64,000 bases of DNA from VRUE01 sp035605695 (GTDB lineage Bacteria > Actinomycetota > Thermoleophilia > Solirubrobacterales > 70-9): NCBI GenBank assembly GCA_035605695.1, contig DATNGZ010000066.1:3354-67353 (forward strand), read 5' to 3'. The translations under genes and the position numbers were made by a program. Within the stretch, counting starts at the first letter, position 1. Every line of letters starts with the position of its first letter. Positions 8,218 to 16,550 of the stretch are shown here, piece after piece. The notes under the pieces are model-generated. The model had not been told where the DNA came from. It worked only from the letters and a program-made list of their open reading frames with translations, and searched no databases.

Positions 8218-9258
8218 CTAGGCGGCTCTTTCCACCGGTCCAAAGTCTTCAGCACCGACGACCTGCAAAGTCTGTGGCTTCCCCGTCATCTTTGGCGGTC
8301 CGGTCCGTGGCCAAAAATCATCCTCAAGCTGGAAGTTGAGGGAATTGGCACTCATGCTGAACGCGCTATAGCAATCCAGCATTTCCATTGCGACGGCGCC
8401 TGTCTCTCCCCCAATCGCGACCATGCCACCGTCGGCTCGCGGTCCATGCGTGGGAGACCAAATGGTCCGCCTCGCCCCTTCTGGGGAGTGCCAGTCGTGC
8501 TTGTTGAGCAAAACGTCGTAAGCCGCGAACAGCATCCGATGGACGACCGGCCTGTAGTCCGCAGCGACGAGCAGGCGATGGTCTCTATCCGCATGGACCG
8601 TGCGCCCGCGAAGCTTTGCAACCCATTCTTTGACCTCGGGCTTCGTATAACCGAGCACCGGACGGACTCCGAGGAAATCAGTCAGGCACACGGCCAACTT
8701 AGTCGAGGTGCGGGCGAATGCTCTCTCAAAGACCCGCAGTAGCTCGCGATACTTGGCTGATAGATCGGTCGTCGCGAGGGCGGAAGCGAGAAGCGCAACG
8801 CCGTCCTCGCGATCGTCCAAGTCCCTGATCAGCACCGGATCGAGCCGAAGTGTGAAGTAATCGCCAGCGACGAAGAGATCGCCATCAGCGATGCCCCCTG
8901 CATCACGAAGGGGTTGAAGCTCGCTCGGGTCTTCTGAGTGAAATGCCACCGGAAGGCGAGGCGAAACAATCCCGCAACGAGTGCCGCGAAAGACCGAGAT
9001 GTGGTTTGCCGTAGATTCGATGGCCGCCTCTGCCAGCAGCCGCGCCTGTCGAGGCACCTCTATCATGCCCGCGTCGGTCAAAACCGGCGGAGCAGGAAGC
9101 GGGACGAACGCACCGACAAGGACTTCTACCTCTTCTTTTGAGTCCCAAGCAGTCAGAGAGGTCACTCCGATCTCATTGGTCTTTAGAGAGAACGAGCGCC
9201 AGTCGTCGTTCTCTTCGGGCACACCGATTTGAAGAACTGCAAAGCGGGCAAGCTTCAT
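8218..9258 (-). CDS. Unknown protein with HEPN-like motif
   Basis: This encodes 346 aa from ATG 9258 (MKLARFAVLQIG). A longer frame exists but its extra N-terminus is a translation of the att repeat. The helical middle and C-terminal half contain KLRGRTVHADRD (residues 215-226). The R-x4-H spacing resembles the HEPN RNase motif (Rx4-6H). No other domain is recognised. It is the only gene between the att copies at 8048 and 9305 and so is the sole cargo of that remnant. HEPN proteins often serve in abortive-infection or toxin systems. That function is inference from a short motif. Confidence 0.55.
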   Translation of the reverse strand: MKLARFAVLQIGVPEENDDWRSFSLKTNEIGVTSLTAWDSKEEVEVLVGAFVPLPAPPVLTDAGMIEVPRQARLLAEAAIESTANHISVFRGTRCGIVSPRLPVAFHSEDPSELQPLRDAGGIADGDLFVAGDYFTLRLDPVLIRDLDDREDGVALLASALATTDLSAKYRELLRVFERAFARTSTKLAVCLTDFLGVRPVLGYTKPEVKEWVAKLRGRTVHADRDHRLLVAADYRPVVHRMLFAAYDVLLNKHDWHSPEGARRTIWSPTHGPRADGGMVAIGGETGAVAMEMLDCYSAFSMSANSLNFQLEDDFWPRTGPPKMTGKPQTLQVVGAEDFGPVERAA

Positions 9259-9304
9259 GATGGGGACAATGCCAAGCCGCTCGGCGGCTCTATTGCAATT
9301 GAAA

Positions 9305-9430
9305 TGGGGCGGGCAGGACTCGAACCTGCGCTCCACGGATTATGAGTCGCGCCGGAACCCGTCTATAGAGCCGGATCTGGCCTGATAGAGCGAATCACGT
9401 CCGGGGATTCGGCGGAGAGCGGTGGAGCCC
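9305..9430 (-). repeat. Inner att-like site with a variant tRNA 3' end
   Basis: Bases 9305-9348 are a third copy of the tRNA-Met 3' fragment. Here the T-stem reads GCAGG/CCTGC instead of GAAGG/CCTTC, a paired change that keeps the stem. Other differences lie in the variable region. The downstream ~80 bases match the other copies (GCCGGAACCCGTCTATAGAG and onward) but lack the GGGACCAA doublet. This is the nearest far-end att site for the integrase-bearing element ending at the tRNA. Confidence 0.75.
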
Positions 9431-10363
9431 GAGTGGGCTGGGCTCAGGTCTTAGGAACTGCTTCCCCGAGTCGATCATGGAGCGCGAGCGGTCGAACCCA
9501 TAGCCATCAACTAGATCGCTGAACTGCTTCCCTCGAGGATCGATTCCGCCTGATTCGATGGAAGCAGAAACGCTGGCGAATACCAAGCGGTTTTTGGTGC
9601 CGAAAATCCAGTCTGTGACGATCAATGGCAAAACTGGCCCAGCAAGCTGGTTGGGGATGTATTCGTCCTCCGCGATGCGCCAATAGATGCCGAACCAGCC
9701 AACAAGCATGCCCGCCTCGGGGTTCTGAATCGACTCTGGCCTCGGTGCGTCGACGCCACCGATGCCGGTGAGGAAGAGGAAGGATCCGTAGTCCCCGGGT
9801 TTTTCCTCAAGAAGGCGCATCGTTCGCCACCACTCGGCCACACTCATGTCTATTAGGGCCGCGAGTCCCAAACACCGTGGATACGCGCCTCCGTCTAGAA
9901 ACTCAATCAGGCGAGCGTCAAGCGAGACTGCACGGTGCTCCGCAACGTTTGCGAGGCGGCAGCAGATGTGCTTGACGAAGTATCGCACCAAGTCGAGGCT
10001 TTTCGACTCCCACTCCACTCCGAATACCATACGAATATCTACCTCTCCAGACCCAAGAACAGCAGCCTCGTTATCTGAGAGATAGTCCATGAATTCGTCG
10101 TAGGCCGCGTCGAAAGGCTGGCTTCGCTCGCCATTGCAGCGAGTGCACATCGTTGGCTCGAACTTGAAGACCTTGCTCTTCGAGCCGGTGACGTCGCTCG
10201 GTCGCTGGTCGTAGCCGTGTTTAACGAGAGTTTGGCCGTCGCGGTACGGACCGCGACCGAACTCCCGCTCGATATCCGTTCGCTTGAACTTGTGCTCACG
10301 GCTGTTGGCGGCGCTGCCGCACCACCAGCAGGTACCGATCGTGGCTTTCACGAATGAAGGCAT
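9395..10363 (-). CDS. HNH-like zinc-binding protein
   Basis: This encodes 322 aa starting at ATG 10363. The N-terminus has GTCWWCGSAANSREHKF and later TMCTRCNGERS. These two Cys pairs plus a His (about residues 12-24 and 72-78) resemble an HNH endonuclease zinc knuckle with a degenerate or atypical active site. The remainder is unrecognised and includes a hydrophobic Trp-rich stretch (VGWFGIYWRIAEDEY). Its last ~12 codons lie within the att-derived repeat, so the C-terminus may be altered by integration. The first gene from the far end of the integrase element, it may be a defence or toxin cargo. That role is only a guess from the motif. Confidence 0.55.
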   Translation of the reverse strand: MPSFVKATIGTCWWCGSAANSREHKFKRTDIEREFGRGPYRDGQTLVKHGYDQRPSDVTGSKSKVFKFEPTMCTRCNGERSQPFDAAYDEFMDYLSDNEAAVLGSGEVDIRMVFGVEWESKSLDLVRYFVKHICCRLANVAEHRAVSLDARLIEFLDGGAYPRCLGLAALIDMSVAEWWRTMRLLEEKPGDYGSFLFLTGIGGVDAPRPESIQNPEAGMLVGWFGIYWRIAEDEYIPNQLAGPVLPLIVTDWIFGTKNRLVFASVSASIESGGIDPRGKQFSDLVDGYGFDRSRSMIDSGKQFLRPEPSPLGLHRSPPNPRT

Positions 10364-10625
10364 CTCAAGTCCAGAATAGGTCTATGTCGTAGGCGGTACG
10401 AGAACCGCACGAGGCAAGCGTTCCCATCCGTAGCTATGGACTGCGATGGCCAATTTGCATGCACGCGATGCTTCCGCTTCGCGTGATGCGGGAGTCAAGA
10501 GTTCGGCCATGACCCAAGACTGTCGCTGGTCGCGGTGGCACGTTGAACTCGACGCAAGCGAACTCACGAGGCATCCGGCCCAGCGTGTGCCGGCCTGGAG
10601 CGGCGAGCTGTTTGCCAGTGGCGGA

Positions 10626-11309
10626 CTATGTCCGCTGGTCGGTGAGCGCGCGTAGCGCAGACTGGCGATCGTCGGAGATCCAGTCCGGCGTGAAGTACTC
10701 GAAGGCCGCCAGCATGGTCTTGGCCGCACCGACATACTCGCGGTCGTAGAACCGTTGGTTCAGGGTCTTCTCGCCCACGAGGCCACTCTTCTTGACTGGC
10801 CGCTCAACACCGTGCCGCTGAAGCGCAGCTAGGCTCTGCACGCGGCGAAAGGCAGGCCACCAGTCCTCTTTGGTCGGCGGGTCGACCCCAAACAACGCGG
10901 GTAGCTCTTCCGCGTAACGCTCGTTGAGCGGCCGCTTCGCGGCTGCGGCGGCCGTCTCCGCCGAGAGGCGGTCGAGATGGAAGCTCGCGTACGCCTCGAG
11001 CCCAACACCCGCAGATGCCACGGCGGTGCCAGCATTCAGCCGAAAGTTGACAGCCGCGCTGATGTCGACGCACGGAATCTGGCCGCGGCGGTCGAGTTGC
11101 CTCAATGCCGCCTCGCGGTACGCATCCGCCGACGCCTCGGCCGCACTAACTGTCGCCCACTCGGCCGCACCCGGCATCAGCCTCGGCACCCCGACGGTGA
11201 TGCCGTCGATCTCGACCAAGCCAATCGGGACGATCTCGTCCCCGACTAGGTCCGTGGGGCCTGCGAGGACCGTGCTGCTCGCGGCTCGTGGGTCAACGGT
11301 CTCGCTCAT
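10626..11309 (-). CDS. Unknown protein, 227 aa
   Basis: The chosen start is ATG 11309 (MSETVDPRAASS). An ATG at 11426 would add 39 low-complexity residues. The protein is largely alpha-helical and Ala-rich, with a conserved-looking Trp/Phe-rich end (TKEDWWPAFRRVQSL, AAFEYFTPDWISDD). No signal peptide, membrane helix or catalytic motif is seen. It belongs to the cargo of the integrase element. The 262 bases between it and the HNH-like gene hold no supported gene. Confidence 0.5.
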   Translation of the reverse strand: MSETVDPRAASSTVLAGPTDLVGDEIVPIGLVEIDGITVGVPRLMPGAAEWATVSAAEASADAYREAALRQLDRRGQIPCVDISAAVNFRLNAGTAVASAGVGLEAYASFHLDRLSAETAAAAAKRPLNERYAEELPALFGVDPPTKEDWWPAFRRVQSLAALQRHGVERPVKKSGLVGEKTLNQRFYDREYVGAAKTMLAAFEYFTPDWISDDRQSALRALTDQRT

Positions 11310-11438
11310 CACGAATCCGAGTCTACGACCGGGTTCGGCGACACCGAGCGGCGAAGCTGCGCTTCTGCTTTGCGCGATTTGGGAGCACGCTGACTCCGAG
11401 TCCTGGATGACCGTTGGTCTCTTCATGAACGATTCGGG

Positions 11439-11792
11439 CTAGGTCGAGCTCGGCTCCTTCGTCCGCCAACCGATCTCAGACCAGTACGCAGGTTCGTTGG
11501 TGGCGGGATTCAAGTACCAATCAGGCGGGTTATCCAGGCTGCACCAACGGGGCGGGTTGTCCGGCTGCGCCGGGATCGGTCGTGACGCGTACTTTGTCTC
11601 CAATCGCTGTCGCCGACGTTCTTGCGCTCGCAGAGTGTTGTTCCTGAAGAGGGCGTTCAGCATCCAGGCAGCGCTCAATGCCAGCCAGAAGGCGCCGGTG
11701 CCGTATTTGGCCTCAGCGAGTGCCCAGATGCCGAGGCTGGCGAAGGCCGCGGAAAAGGCGATCCCCCCGATGCGGAACTGACGCGGAGTCAT
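11439..11792 (-). CDS. Small two-helix membrane protein
   Basis: This encodes 117 aa from ATG 11792 (MTPRQFRIGG). Two adjacent membrane helices (IAFSAAFASLGIWALAE and GAFWLALSAAWMLNALF) are followed by a basic region and a hydrophilic tail. The tail contains W-x2-L-DNPPDWYLNP-x-TNEPAYW, resembling short C-terminal modules in actinobacterial membrane proteins with PPxWYxDP motifs (DUF2510-like). It is divergent from the 11928 gene and shares an intergenic promoter region of 135 bases with it. Function unknown. Confidence 0.55.
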   Translation of the reverse strand: MTPRQFRIGGIAFSAAFASLGIWALAEAKYGTGAFWLALSAAWMLNALFRNNTLRAQERRRQRLETKYASRPIPAQPDNPPRWCSLDNPPDWYLNPATNEPAYWSEIGWRTKEPSST

Positions 11793-11927
11793 GCTGGGAT
11801 GGTACTTCTGATCCGCGGTGCTCGCCAATGAAGCGTGAACTGATCCGTCGTTGCCGCTTTGCGCGAAAAGCAAGGAAGTGGCAAGGTTTTCGTATTGAAA
11901 TGCTTGTCTCGACATCGTCGACCGAGA

Positions 11928-12968
11928 ATGAACTCGCCATCCTCCAAAAAAGAGCAGGTAGCCCTTTTCCCGTTTAGAACCGGCGGACTATGGGTGAGGG
12001 GTGAACTCCTTGGAGCGAGCTACCTTTTGGAGCGGGATGGATACGGGATCGTCGTCAGCCTGCCATCCGATCAGGGCGACTTTGGAATTGCGCGTCCCGA
12101 GGAAAAGCGTCTCTTCAAGGTTGGAATTAGCCGGGGCGAGGAAATCATCGCCGCGACGGTCAACATTTTCCAAGTCGCCATCTGGGTTGAAAGCGAGGCC
12201 GCAGTTGACCATTTCCCTCCCGACGACCCCCGCGGCTTAGATGGCCAGCGGGCGCTCACCGAGGCATCAAAAACGGCCATCGCCGTCGCGGAAGACTTCC
12301 TGGCATGGCTCCGGGTTTTGGGGCAACAGTACTGGCTTGGGGCGAGCCATGAGCCCATTCGGCATGCAGGAACCGCGGATCTCATCGACCTCGAAGCCGG
12401 AAAACGAATCAAAAACATCAACTGGGAGTACGGGTTGGTACTTCAGAGCTTTGGCGAGGACGCCGCGCTGGGCCGGGATTCTCTCGACAAGATTGTCGGC
12501 CGTCTCGATCAAGAGCAAACCGTCCTAGAGGCAGATGTACTACTTGCGGATGCGCGACACACGCTCATAGGTCCCCAGCCAGAGAGCACCATCACCGCAT
12601 CACGACGCGATGTAAGGCGCTGCGTTCTTCTTGCAGCAATCGCCTCCGAGATGAAGATCAGGGAAACACTGCGCGAGAAGACTCCCCCTCAGCGCAAGGA
12701 ACTCGTCGCTGTGATTTTGAAGAATTGGCGGGAGATCGATATTGCCATAGCCCAATTGCCTCACAAAGCGATGAAGGCAGCCCTTGGCCGCTCTCTGCAC
12801 GAGGAGCAGCCGGATCTCTTTGACAAGGTCCAGAAACTCTTCGTCACTCGAAATAAGGTTGCTCATCGCGGCGAAGCACCGACTCTTGCGGAGGCGCAGG
12901 AAGCAGTTCAGACAGCCTCCAGGCTGTCAGCATGGCTCGACGGCCTTCAAGTGCCAACGACACCCTAG
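11928..12968 (+). CDS. Unknown protein with C-terminal HEPN-like motif
   Basis: This encodes 346 aa from ATG 11928 (MNSPSSKKEQ). The N-terminal ~110 residues look beta-rich. The C-terminal half is helical and carries LFVTRNKVAHRGEAPT with R-N-x3-H at about 308-313. This is a good match to the HEPN motif (RNxxxxH-like) seen in RNase toxins and ApeA-type anti-phage proteins. The architecture, a beta-rich N-terminus plus C-terminal HEPN, is reminiscent of ApeA, but I cannot confirm homology. It converges with the HExxH gene, with a 6-bp hairpin between them. Confidence 0.6.
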   Translation: MNSPSSKKEQVALFPFRTGGLWVRGELLGASYLLERDGYGIVVSLPSDQGDFGIARPEEKRLFKVGISRGEEIIAATVNIFQVAIWVESEAAVDHFPPDDPRGLDGQRALTEASKTAIAVAEDFLAWLRVLGQQYWLGASHEPIRHAGTADLIDLEAGKRIKNINWEYGLVLQSFGEDAALGRDSLDKIVGRLDQEQTVLEADVLLADARHTLIGPQPESTITASRRDVRRCVLLAAIASEMKIRETLREKTPPQRKELVAVILKNWREIDIAIAQLPHKAMKAALGRSLHEEQPDLFDKVQKLFVTRNKVAHRGEAPTLAEAQEAVQTASRLSAWLDGLQVPTTP

Positions 12969-12989
12969 GCACGTCGTTAAAAGCGAAGT

Positions 12990-13004
12990 CAGGCTCTAAG
13001 CCTG
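12990..13004. terminator. Short hairpin between convergent genes
   Basis: CAGGCT-cta-AGCCTG forms a perfect six-base stem in the 27-base gap between two convergent stops and overlaps the minus-strand stop codon at 12996. No T-run follows on either strand, so termination activity is uncertain. Confidence 0.35.
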
Positions 13005-13727
13005 TTCGGCATCAACCAAACGATCCCAAATTGCCTTGGCGTCTTCGCTTTGGAAGTAGCTACGCACGGCGAGCGGCTGGAATCGTTCCTCGGCGGAGCC
13101 GCGAAAGACATAAAGAAAAGAGACCATGCGCACTAGGAGCGTGTCGAGTGGCTGGGGCCCGCTACTCGCTCTTGTCAGATTTGCGCAATCCGTCGTTCGA
13201 ATTGCCTCAATGTGCTCCGTATGAAAGTCACGTAGATAGCTTGCGGCAGCCGCATTGGCATCAAGCTCAATGGGAACGCAATTCAGATAGGCGCCCGGGA
13301 TTGACCCCCCAAAGGCCTGAAACAGCGTGGGCTTAATCAACCCGTTGAACAGATCAAAGATGTGCGGACATAAGGCGTATTGCCGGGCATGCTCAAGCTC
13401 ATGACGCAGCAACCCCCCGAGAAGCGCCTGAACTGCTGAGCGCTCCAGGCCATCGGGGAAGTCATAGTCCAAGTGAACGACGATTCGATGGCGCAGCCAC
13501 ATCGTCTCAGAGGTGGCCTCCTTGTATTGCCGTAACGAGAAGCCGTGTGGAGGGTCCGGATCAATTTCTGGCGGGAACCACTGTGCAGCAACATCCTTCA
13601 GCTCCTGAGGCCGTTTCTCTGACTTCCAAAGCGACAGGTCTTGGTCGCGTAGTCCAGCGGCGTACTGGACAGCCTTGGGCCACTCAGCATCAATTGCCCT
13701 CAGAATCTGCCGTCGGTCAATCGGCAT
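12996..13727 (-). CDS. Putative zinc metallopeptidase-like protein (HExxH)
   Basis: This encodes 243 aa from ATG 13727 (MPIDRRQILRA). Residues 107-116 read LRHELEHARQ, a textbook HExxH zinc-peptidase motif at 109-113. The third ligand is not obvious: a Glu in IELDAN at about residue 153 could serve. No signal peptide is present, so it should act in the cytoplasm or in a recipient. In a mobile element such single-domain peptidases sometimes pair with regulators, as in the ImmA/ImmR type, but no such partner abuts it. The assignment rests on the motif and surrounding helical context. Confidence 0.55.
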   Translation of the reverse strand: MPIDRRQILRAIDAEWPKAVQYAAGLRDQDLSLWKSEKRPQELKDVAAQWFPPEIDPDPPHGFSLRQYKEATSETMWLRHRIVVHLDYDFPDGLERSAVQALLGGLLRHELEHARQYALCPHIFDLFNGLIKPTLFQAFGGSIPGAYLNCVPIELDANAAAASYLRDFHTEHIEAIRTTDCANLTRASSGPQPLDTLLVRMVSFLYVFRGSAEERFQPLAVRSYFQSEDAKAIWDRLVDAEQA

Positions 13728-13820
13728 CGAAGAACGCCTGGTCGTCGCTGATCCCCATGCGGCGACCATACGCGCTCGGAGGGCAGCCATCCATCCGTAG
13801 TCCTCAGCCCGCTCGGGCTC

Positions 13821-14591
13821 TTAAGCGCCTCGCGCCACATAGATCGCCTTGAGATGCCTGCCTTCGTCTAGGGGCTGTCTGAAAACAGCATCCTCTATGT
13901 GGCCGAATACGTCTAGGCATTTGAGGCCGCTTGCTGCAAGGGCGTCTAGAGCGACCTCCCTGGGGAAGTGCCGTTGCCGGTGGACGCTGGCCGACTCGTC
14001 CGACTCGTATCCAAGCCGGGCTTCGCACAGGGAGCCAGGCGCAACATCGCGGGCCGAGCGTCCTTCCCAAACCAAACGACCCTTCTCGGTCTCGATCACC
14101 TCAGTGTCAGCGAACTCGGTCCGGTACATGCGGAGCGTGTTCAGGTCGAAGACGACCAGACCCCCGGGGGCCAGATTTCGCCGCATGCCCTCAAAGGCCA
14201 TCGCCAGTTCGTCGGCGTCGAGCAGGTAATTGAGCGGATCGGTCAGCGCCCAGACAAGATCAAATTCGCCGAAGGCCGGCAGCTCGCGCATGTCGGCGAC
14301 CTCAAGGCGCACGGAGTCATCCGCCTTTCTCTTGGCCAGCTCGATCATCGCTGGCGATAGGTCGCAGCCAACGACCTTCCATCCCCGGGCGGCCATCTCA
14401 CGGAAGCTGTTGCCGGTACCGCAGGCAACATCGAGAAGGCGGTTTCCCTCAAGACCGTGGCGCTCCAACTCCGGCATAAGGCTGGCGAGCCACAGGCCGA
14501 AGTCATGGTGGGCTGTCAGGTCGTCATAGGCAACTGCGCAACTCTCATAGGCATCTAGGGCATCGCTGCGCAGCCCTCCCCGGTTCGCCAT
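13821..14591 (-). CDS. Class I SAM-dependent methyltransferase
   Basis: This encodes 256 aa from ATG 14591. Motif I is LLDVACGTGNSFREMA (residues 52-67), followed by the acidic VVGCDLSPAMIELAKRK and then DMRELPAFGEFDLVWAL, all typical of the Methyltransf_25/11 Rossmann fold. The substrate is unknown. The length is normal for small-molecule methyltransferases. It lies in the cargo of the integrase element, 93 bases upstream in transcription order of the HExxH gene on the same strand. Confidence 0.8.
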   Translation of the reverse strand: MANRGGLRSDALDAYESCAVAYDDLTAHHDFGLWLASLMPELERHGLEGNRLLDVACGTGNSFREMAARGWKVVGCDLSPAMIELAKRKADDSVRLEVADMRELPAFGEFDLVWALTDPLNYLLDADELAMAFEGMRRNLAPGGLVVFDLNTLRMYRTEFADTEVIETEKGRLVWEGRSARDVAPGSLCEARLGYESDESASVHRQRHFPREVALDALAASGLKCLDVFGHIEDAVFRQPLDEGRHLKAIYVARGA

Positions 14592-14630
14592 GTCTTATAG
14601 ACCGAAGGGCGACGGGGCCAAGTTCCGTCG

Positions 14631-14888
14631 CTAGCTCCGAACGATCTGCGAGACCCGCTGGTGGCTCATCTTCAGCACCCGCGCGATCTCAGTCATCGGC
14701 ATACCGCCCTTGTAGGCGGCTCGGATCGCCTGGTCTCGATCGGCCCTCAGCTCGTCGGCTTTCTTCTCAAGCGCTTGTTCGCGCCGCGCGTGCTTCTCGG
14801 CAAATGCCGCTAGCTCAGCCTTAGCCTCGGGCGCGTCCCGCTTCCTCCTCGCGATTCCTTGATCGTCGGCCGTTTTCCTGCGAGTCGG
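14631..14888 (-). pseudogene. Helix-turn-helix protein without a usable start (5'-truncated?)
   Basis: Between an in-frame stop at 14889 and the stop at 14631 lie 85 codons. They encode a charged coiled-coil-like helix (AEKHARREQALEKKADEL) and then a clear HTH (AIRAAYKGGMPMTEIARVL, KMSHQRVSQIVRS). No ATG, GTG or TTG occurs before the methionines inside the HTH, so the normal N-terminus is missing or uses a rare start. The HTH type resembles small actinobacterial sigma70-region-4-like regulators of mobile elements. Confidence 0.5.
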
Positions 14889-14969
14889 TTAGCAGAAACC
14901 GACCAAACGATTTTCGTACTTGCTCGGACGAGAAGCAAGGGGTGCAGGGAGCGCCTGGCTCTGCGGCTG

Positions 14970-15013
14970 CACCGCCCCGGCGAGAGGGAGATGATTTGCC
15001 GGCCGGGGCGGTG
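14970..15013. other. Strong inverted repeat, CACCGCCCCGGC / GCCGGGGCGGTG
   Basis: A perfect 12-bp inverted repeat with a 20-base loop is extended imperfectly by AGGGAGCGC and GCGCCTCCCT outside it. It lies in the gap downstream of the small zinc-ribbon gene (stop 15066). It may act as a terminator, although no T-run follows, or as a protein or RNA structure of the mobile element. Confidence 0.45.
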
Positions 15014-15065
15014 CGCCTCCCTGGCAGTCTGTAGCGGCTCAGAAGAGCCCCGTGCTCGTGGCTGA

Positions 15066-15254
15066 CTACTTCTCAACCTCCCCGGTGCGATCCGCTTCGT
15101 GGCTTTCAGCCGCCCGCTCGGCGGGCTCAGGTTCGTCATACTCCCCGCCGGTCCACCCGCACGAGCAAGAGACGGCATAGCCGTCGCTCATCGGGATAAC
15201 AAGGGCATTGTGCCGTTCCGATGTCTCAGTCGTTAACGATCTTCCCTGCGTCAT
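15066..15254 (-). CDS. Small CxC zinc-ribbon-like protein
   Basis: This encodes 62 aa from ATG 15254 (MTQGRSLTTE). The core GYAVSCSCGWTGGEY followed by a helical AERAAESHEADR resembles short actinobacterial proteins with a CxCG(W) knuckle and a distal His. Zinc binding is inferred from the Cys-x-Cys and His. Function is unknown. It is on the same strand as the 19-aa frame at 15536 but is separated from it by a hairpin. Confidence 0.55.
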   Translation of the reverse strand: MTQGRSLTTETSERHNALVIPMSDGYAVSCSCGWTGGEYDEPEPAERAAESHEADRTGEVEK

Positions 15255-15449
15255 TGAAACTCGATCCAGTTGCTTTCGAGGGAGGGCGGCGAGGCCGTTT
15301 AGGGACGAGTTCACCGCCCTCCCTGTCCATCGAGCAAGCATCGAGCGCCAACCAGGAGCCTCATGCTGACAACCCAGCGGGCGTACCCGACACGCAGGGC
15401 AGAGTAGGACTCCTCGAATCGTTTTAGCTCCGAAACAGTTGCGGTAAAT

Positions 15450-15484
15450 GCGGGGCGACGAACCGAGTCGGCCCGTCGCCCCGC
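15450..15484 (-). terminator. Hairpin GCGGGGCGAC / GTCGCCCCGC
   Basis: A perfect 10-bp stem with a 15-base loop lies 50 bases downstream of the 19-aa minus-strand frame. The minus strand continues ATTTACC, a weak T-tract. This is a plausible intrinsic terminator or attenuator separating that frame from the 62-aa gene. Confidence 0.5.
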
Positions 15485-15535
15485 CGGCCGATGGGATCAG
15501 CTCACCATCAAGCCCGGCGAGCTACCCAACCTCGC

Positions 15536-15595
15536 CTAGCCCAGCTTGCGCGTTGAGAGCAGCGGAGCTACGGGATCGACTGGGATCACCTTCAT
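15536..15595 (-). CDS. 19-aa peptide with a strong ribosome binding site
   Basis: ATG 15595 is preceded on the minus strand by GGGAGGTGAGTGCA, an excellent Shine-Dalgarno at correct spacing. It opens a 19-codon frame, MKVIPVDPVAPLLSTRKLG, that ends at TAG 15536. The frame is too short for usual gene calls. A perfect hairpin follows 50 bases later. It could be a leader peptide, a signalling or modified peptide precursor, or a chance frame. The rest of 15255-15804 has no other supported gene, and the divergent ArsR-type gene begins at 15805. Confidence 0.4.
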   Translation of the reverse strand: MKVIPVDPVAPLLSTRKLG

Positions 15596-15804
15596 TGCAC
15601 TCACCTCCCTTCTCAACCGGCCGCGCCGCTTCCGGCGGCGGGCCTTGGTCGTCAGCAGGGATGAGTGTCCACCACTCGACTTTCGTAGAGGTACTCGGAA
15701 AGTCTGCGAAAAACGCTTCTAATCAATTAGCAGGATTGGATTTGGACCGCTAGTCTTGCGCGCTCTGAAATGTCGTACCAATACGCGATCTAGAGGGGTG
15801 TCCA

Positions 15805-16464
15805 ATGCCGAAGAAGCCAGCCACCGAGAAAGGCAAAGCCGCGACAAAGAAGAAGCAGACGGGCTCCAGGGACGTCGTTGACCACGCGCTGATGCGCGGG
15901 CTGTCCCACCCACTCCGCACTCGCATTCTGGCCATCCTCAACGAACGGGTCTCTAGCCCAAACCAGCTCTCCAAGGAGTTGCACGAAGGCCTAAGCCAGG
16001 TCAGCTACCACGTCGAGAAGCTGAAGAAACTGGGCCTGATCGAAATGGTCAAAACGGAGCCTCGTCGGGGCGCTGTAGAGCACTTCTACCGAGGCGTGCG
16101 ACAGATCCTCGTTCCCAGGGGCGCGTGGAAAGACCTTCCCTCAAGCATCCTCTCGGGCATCACGGCGCAGATTCTCGAAAACTTCTTTGACGATGCCCAA
16201 GGATCAATAGAGGCCGGAATCTTCGATGACCCGGACAGCTACGCGGGCTGGTCACCGTTGATCTTGGATCGGGAGGGCTTCAAACGAATTGACGAGCTGG
16301 CAAACGAGTTTCTTGAGGCCATCTTCGACGTACAAGCCGAAGCCAGTGGGCGACTGGCCGAGAGTGGCAAGGAAGGCTTTTCGGCAACGGTTCTACTCGC
16401 GTCGTTCTTGTCCACCCGAAGCCCGGAGGACAGCAAGCGGGCGACCTCAACCATGCAGCGCTAA
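15805..16464 (+). CDS. ArsR-type winged-helix transcriptional regulator
   Basis: This encodes 219 aa from ATG 15805, with GAGGGG as the ribosome binding site. A Lys-rich N-terminus (KKPATEKGKAATKKKQ) leads to a winged-helix domain at about 25-95 (HPLRTRILAILNERVSSPN, LSQVSYHVEKLKKLGLIE). A helical ligand or dimer domain with no cysteine sensor motif follows. Such regulators are abundant in Thermoleophilia. It converges on the relaxase gene and probably controls genes of the mobile element, but its target is not evident. Confidence 0.8.
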   Translation: MPKKPATEKGKAATKKKQTGSRDVVDHALMRGLSHPLRTRILAILNERVSSPNQLSKELHEGLSQVSYHVEKLKKLGLIEMVKTEPRRGAVEHFYRGVRQILVPRGAWKDLPSSILSGITAQILENFFDDAQGSIEAGIFDDPDSYAGWSPLILDREGFKRIDELANEFLEAIFDVQAEASGRLAESGKEGFSATVLLASFLSTRSPEDSKRATSTMQR

Positions 16465-16550
16465 GCGCAGCGACTGTCGCCTCAGCAGCCACCGGCACCC
16501 GCTCCCCCCGACCTACCCGCCAAATCGGCGCCGCGCGAAGCGGCAGTAAA

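Noticed and set aside
10382..10735. 117-aa minus-strand frame
   Set aside because: It overlaps the end of the better supported 227-aa gene and has shadow-type Ser/Arg/Pro composition.
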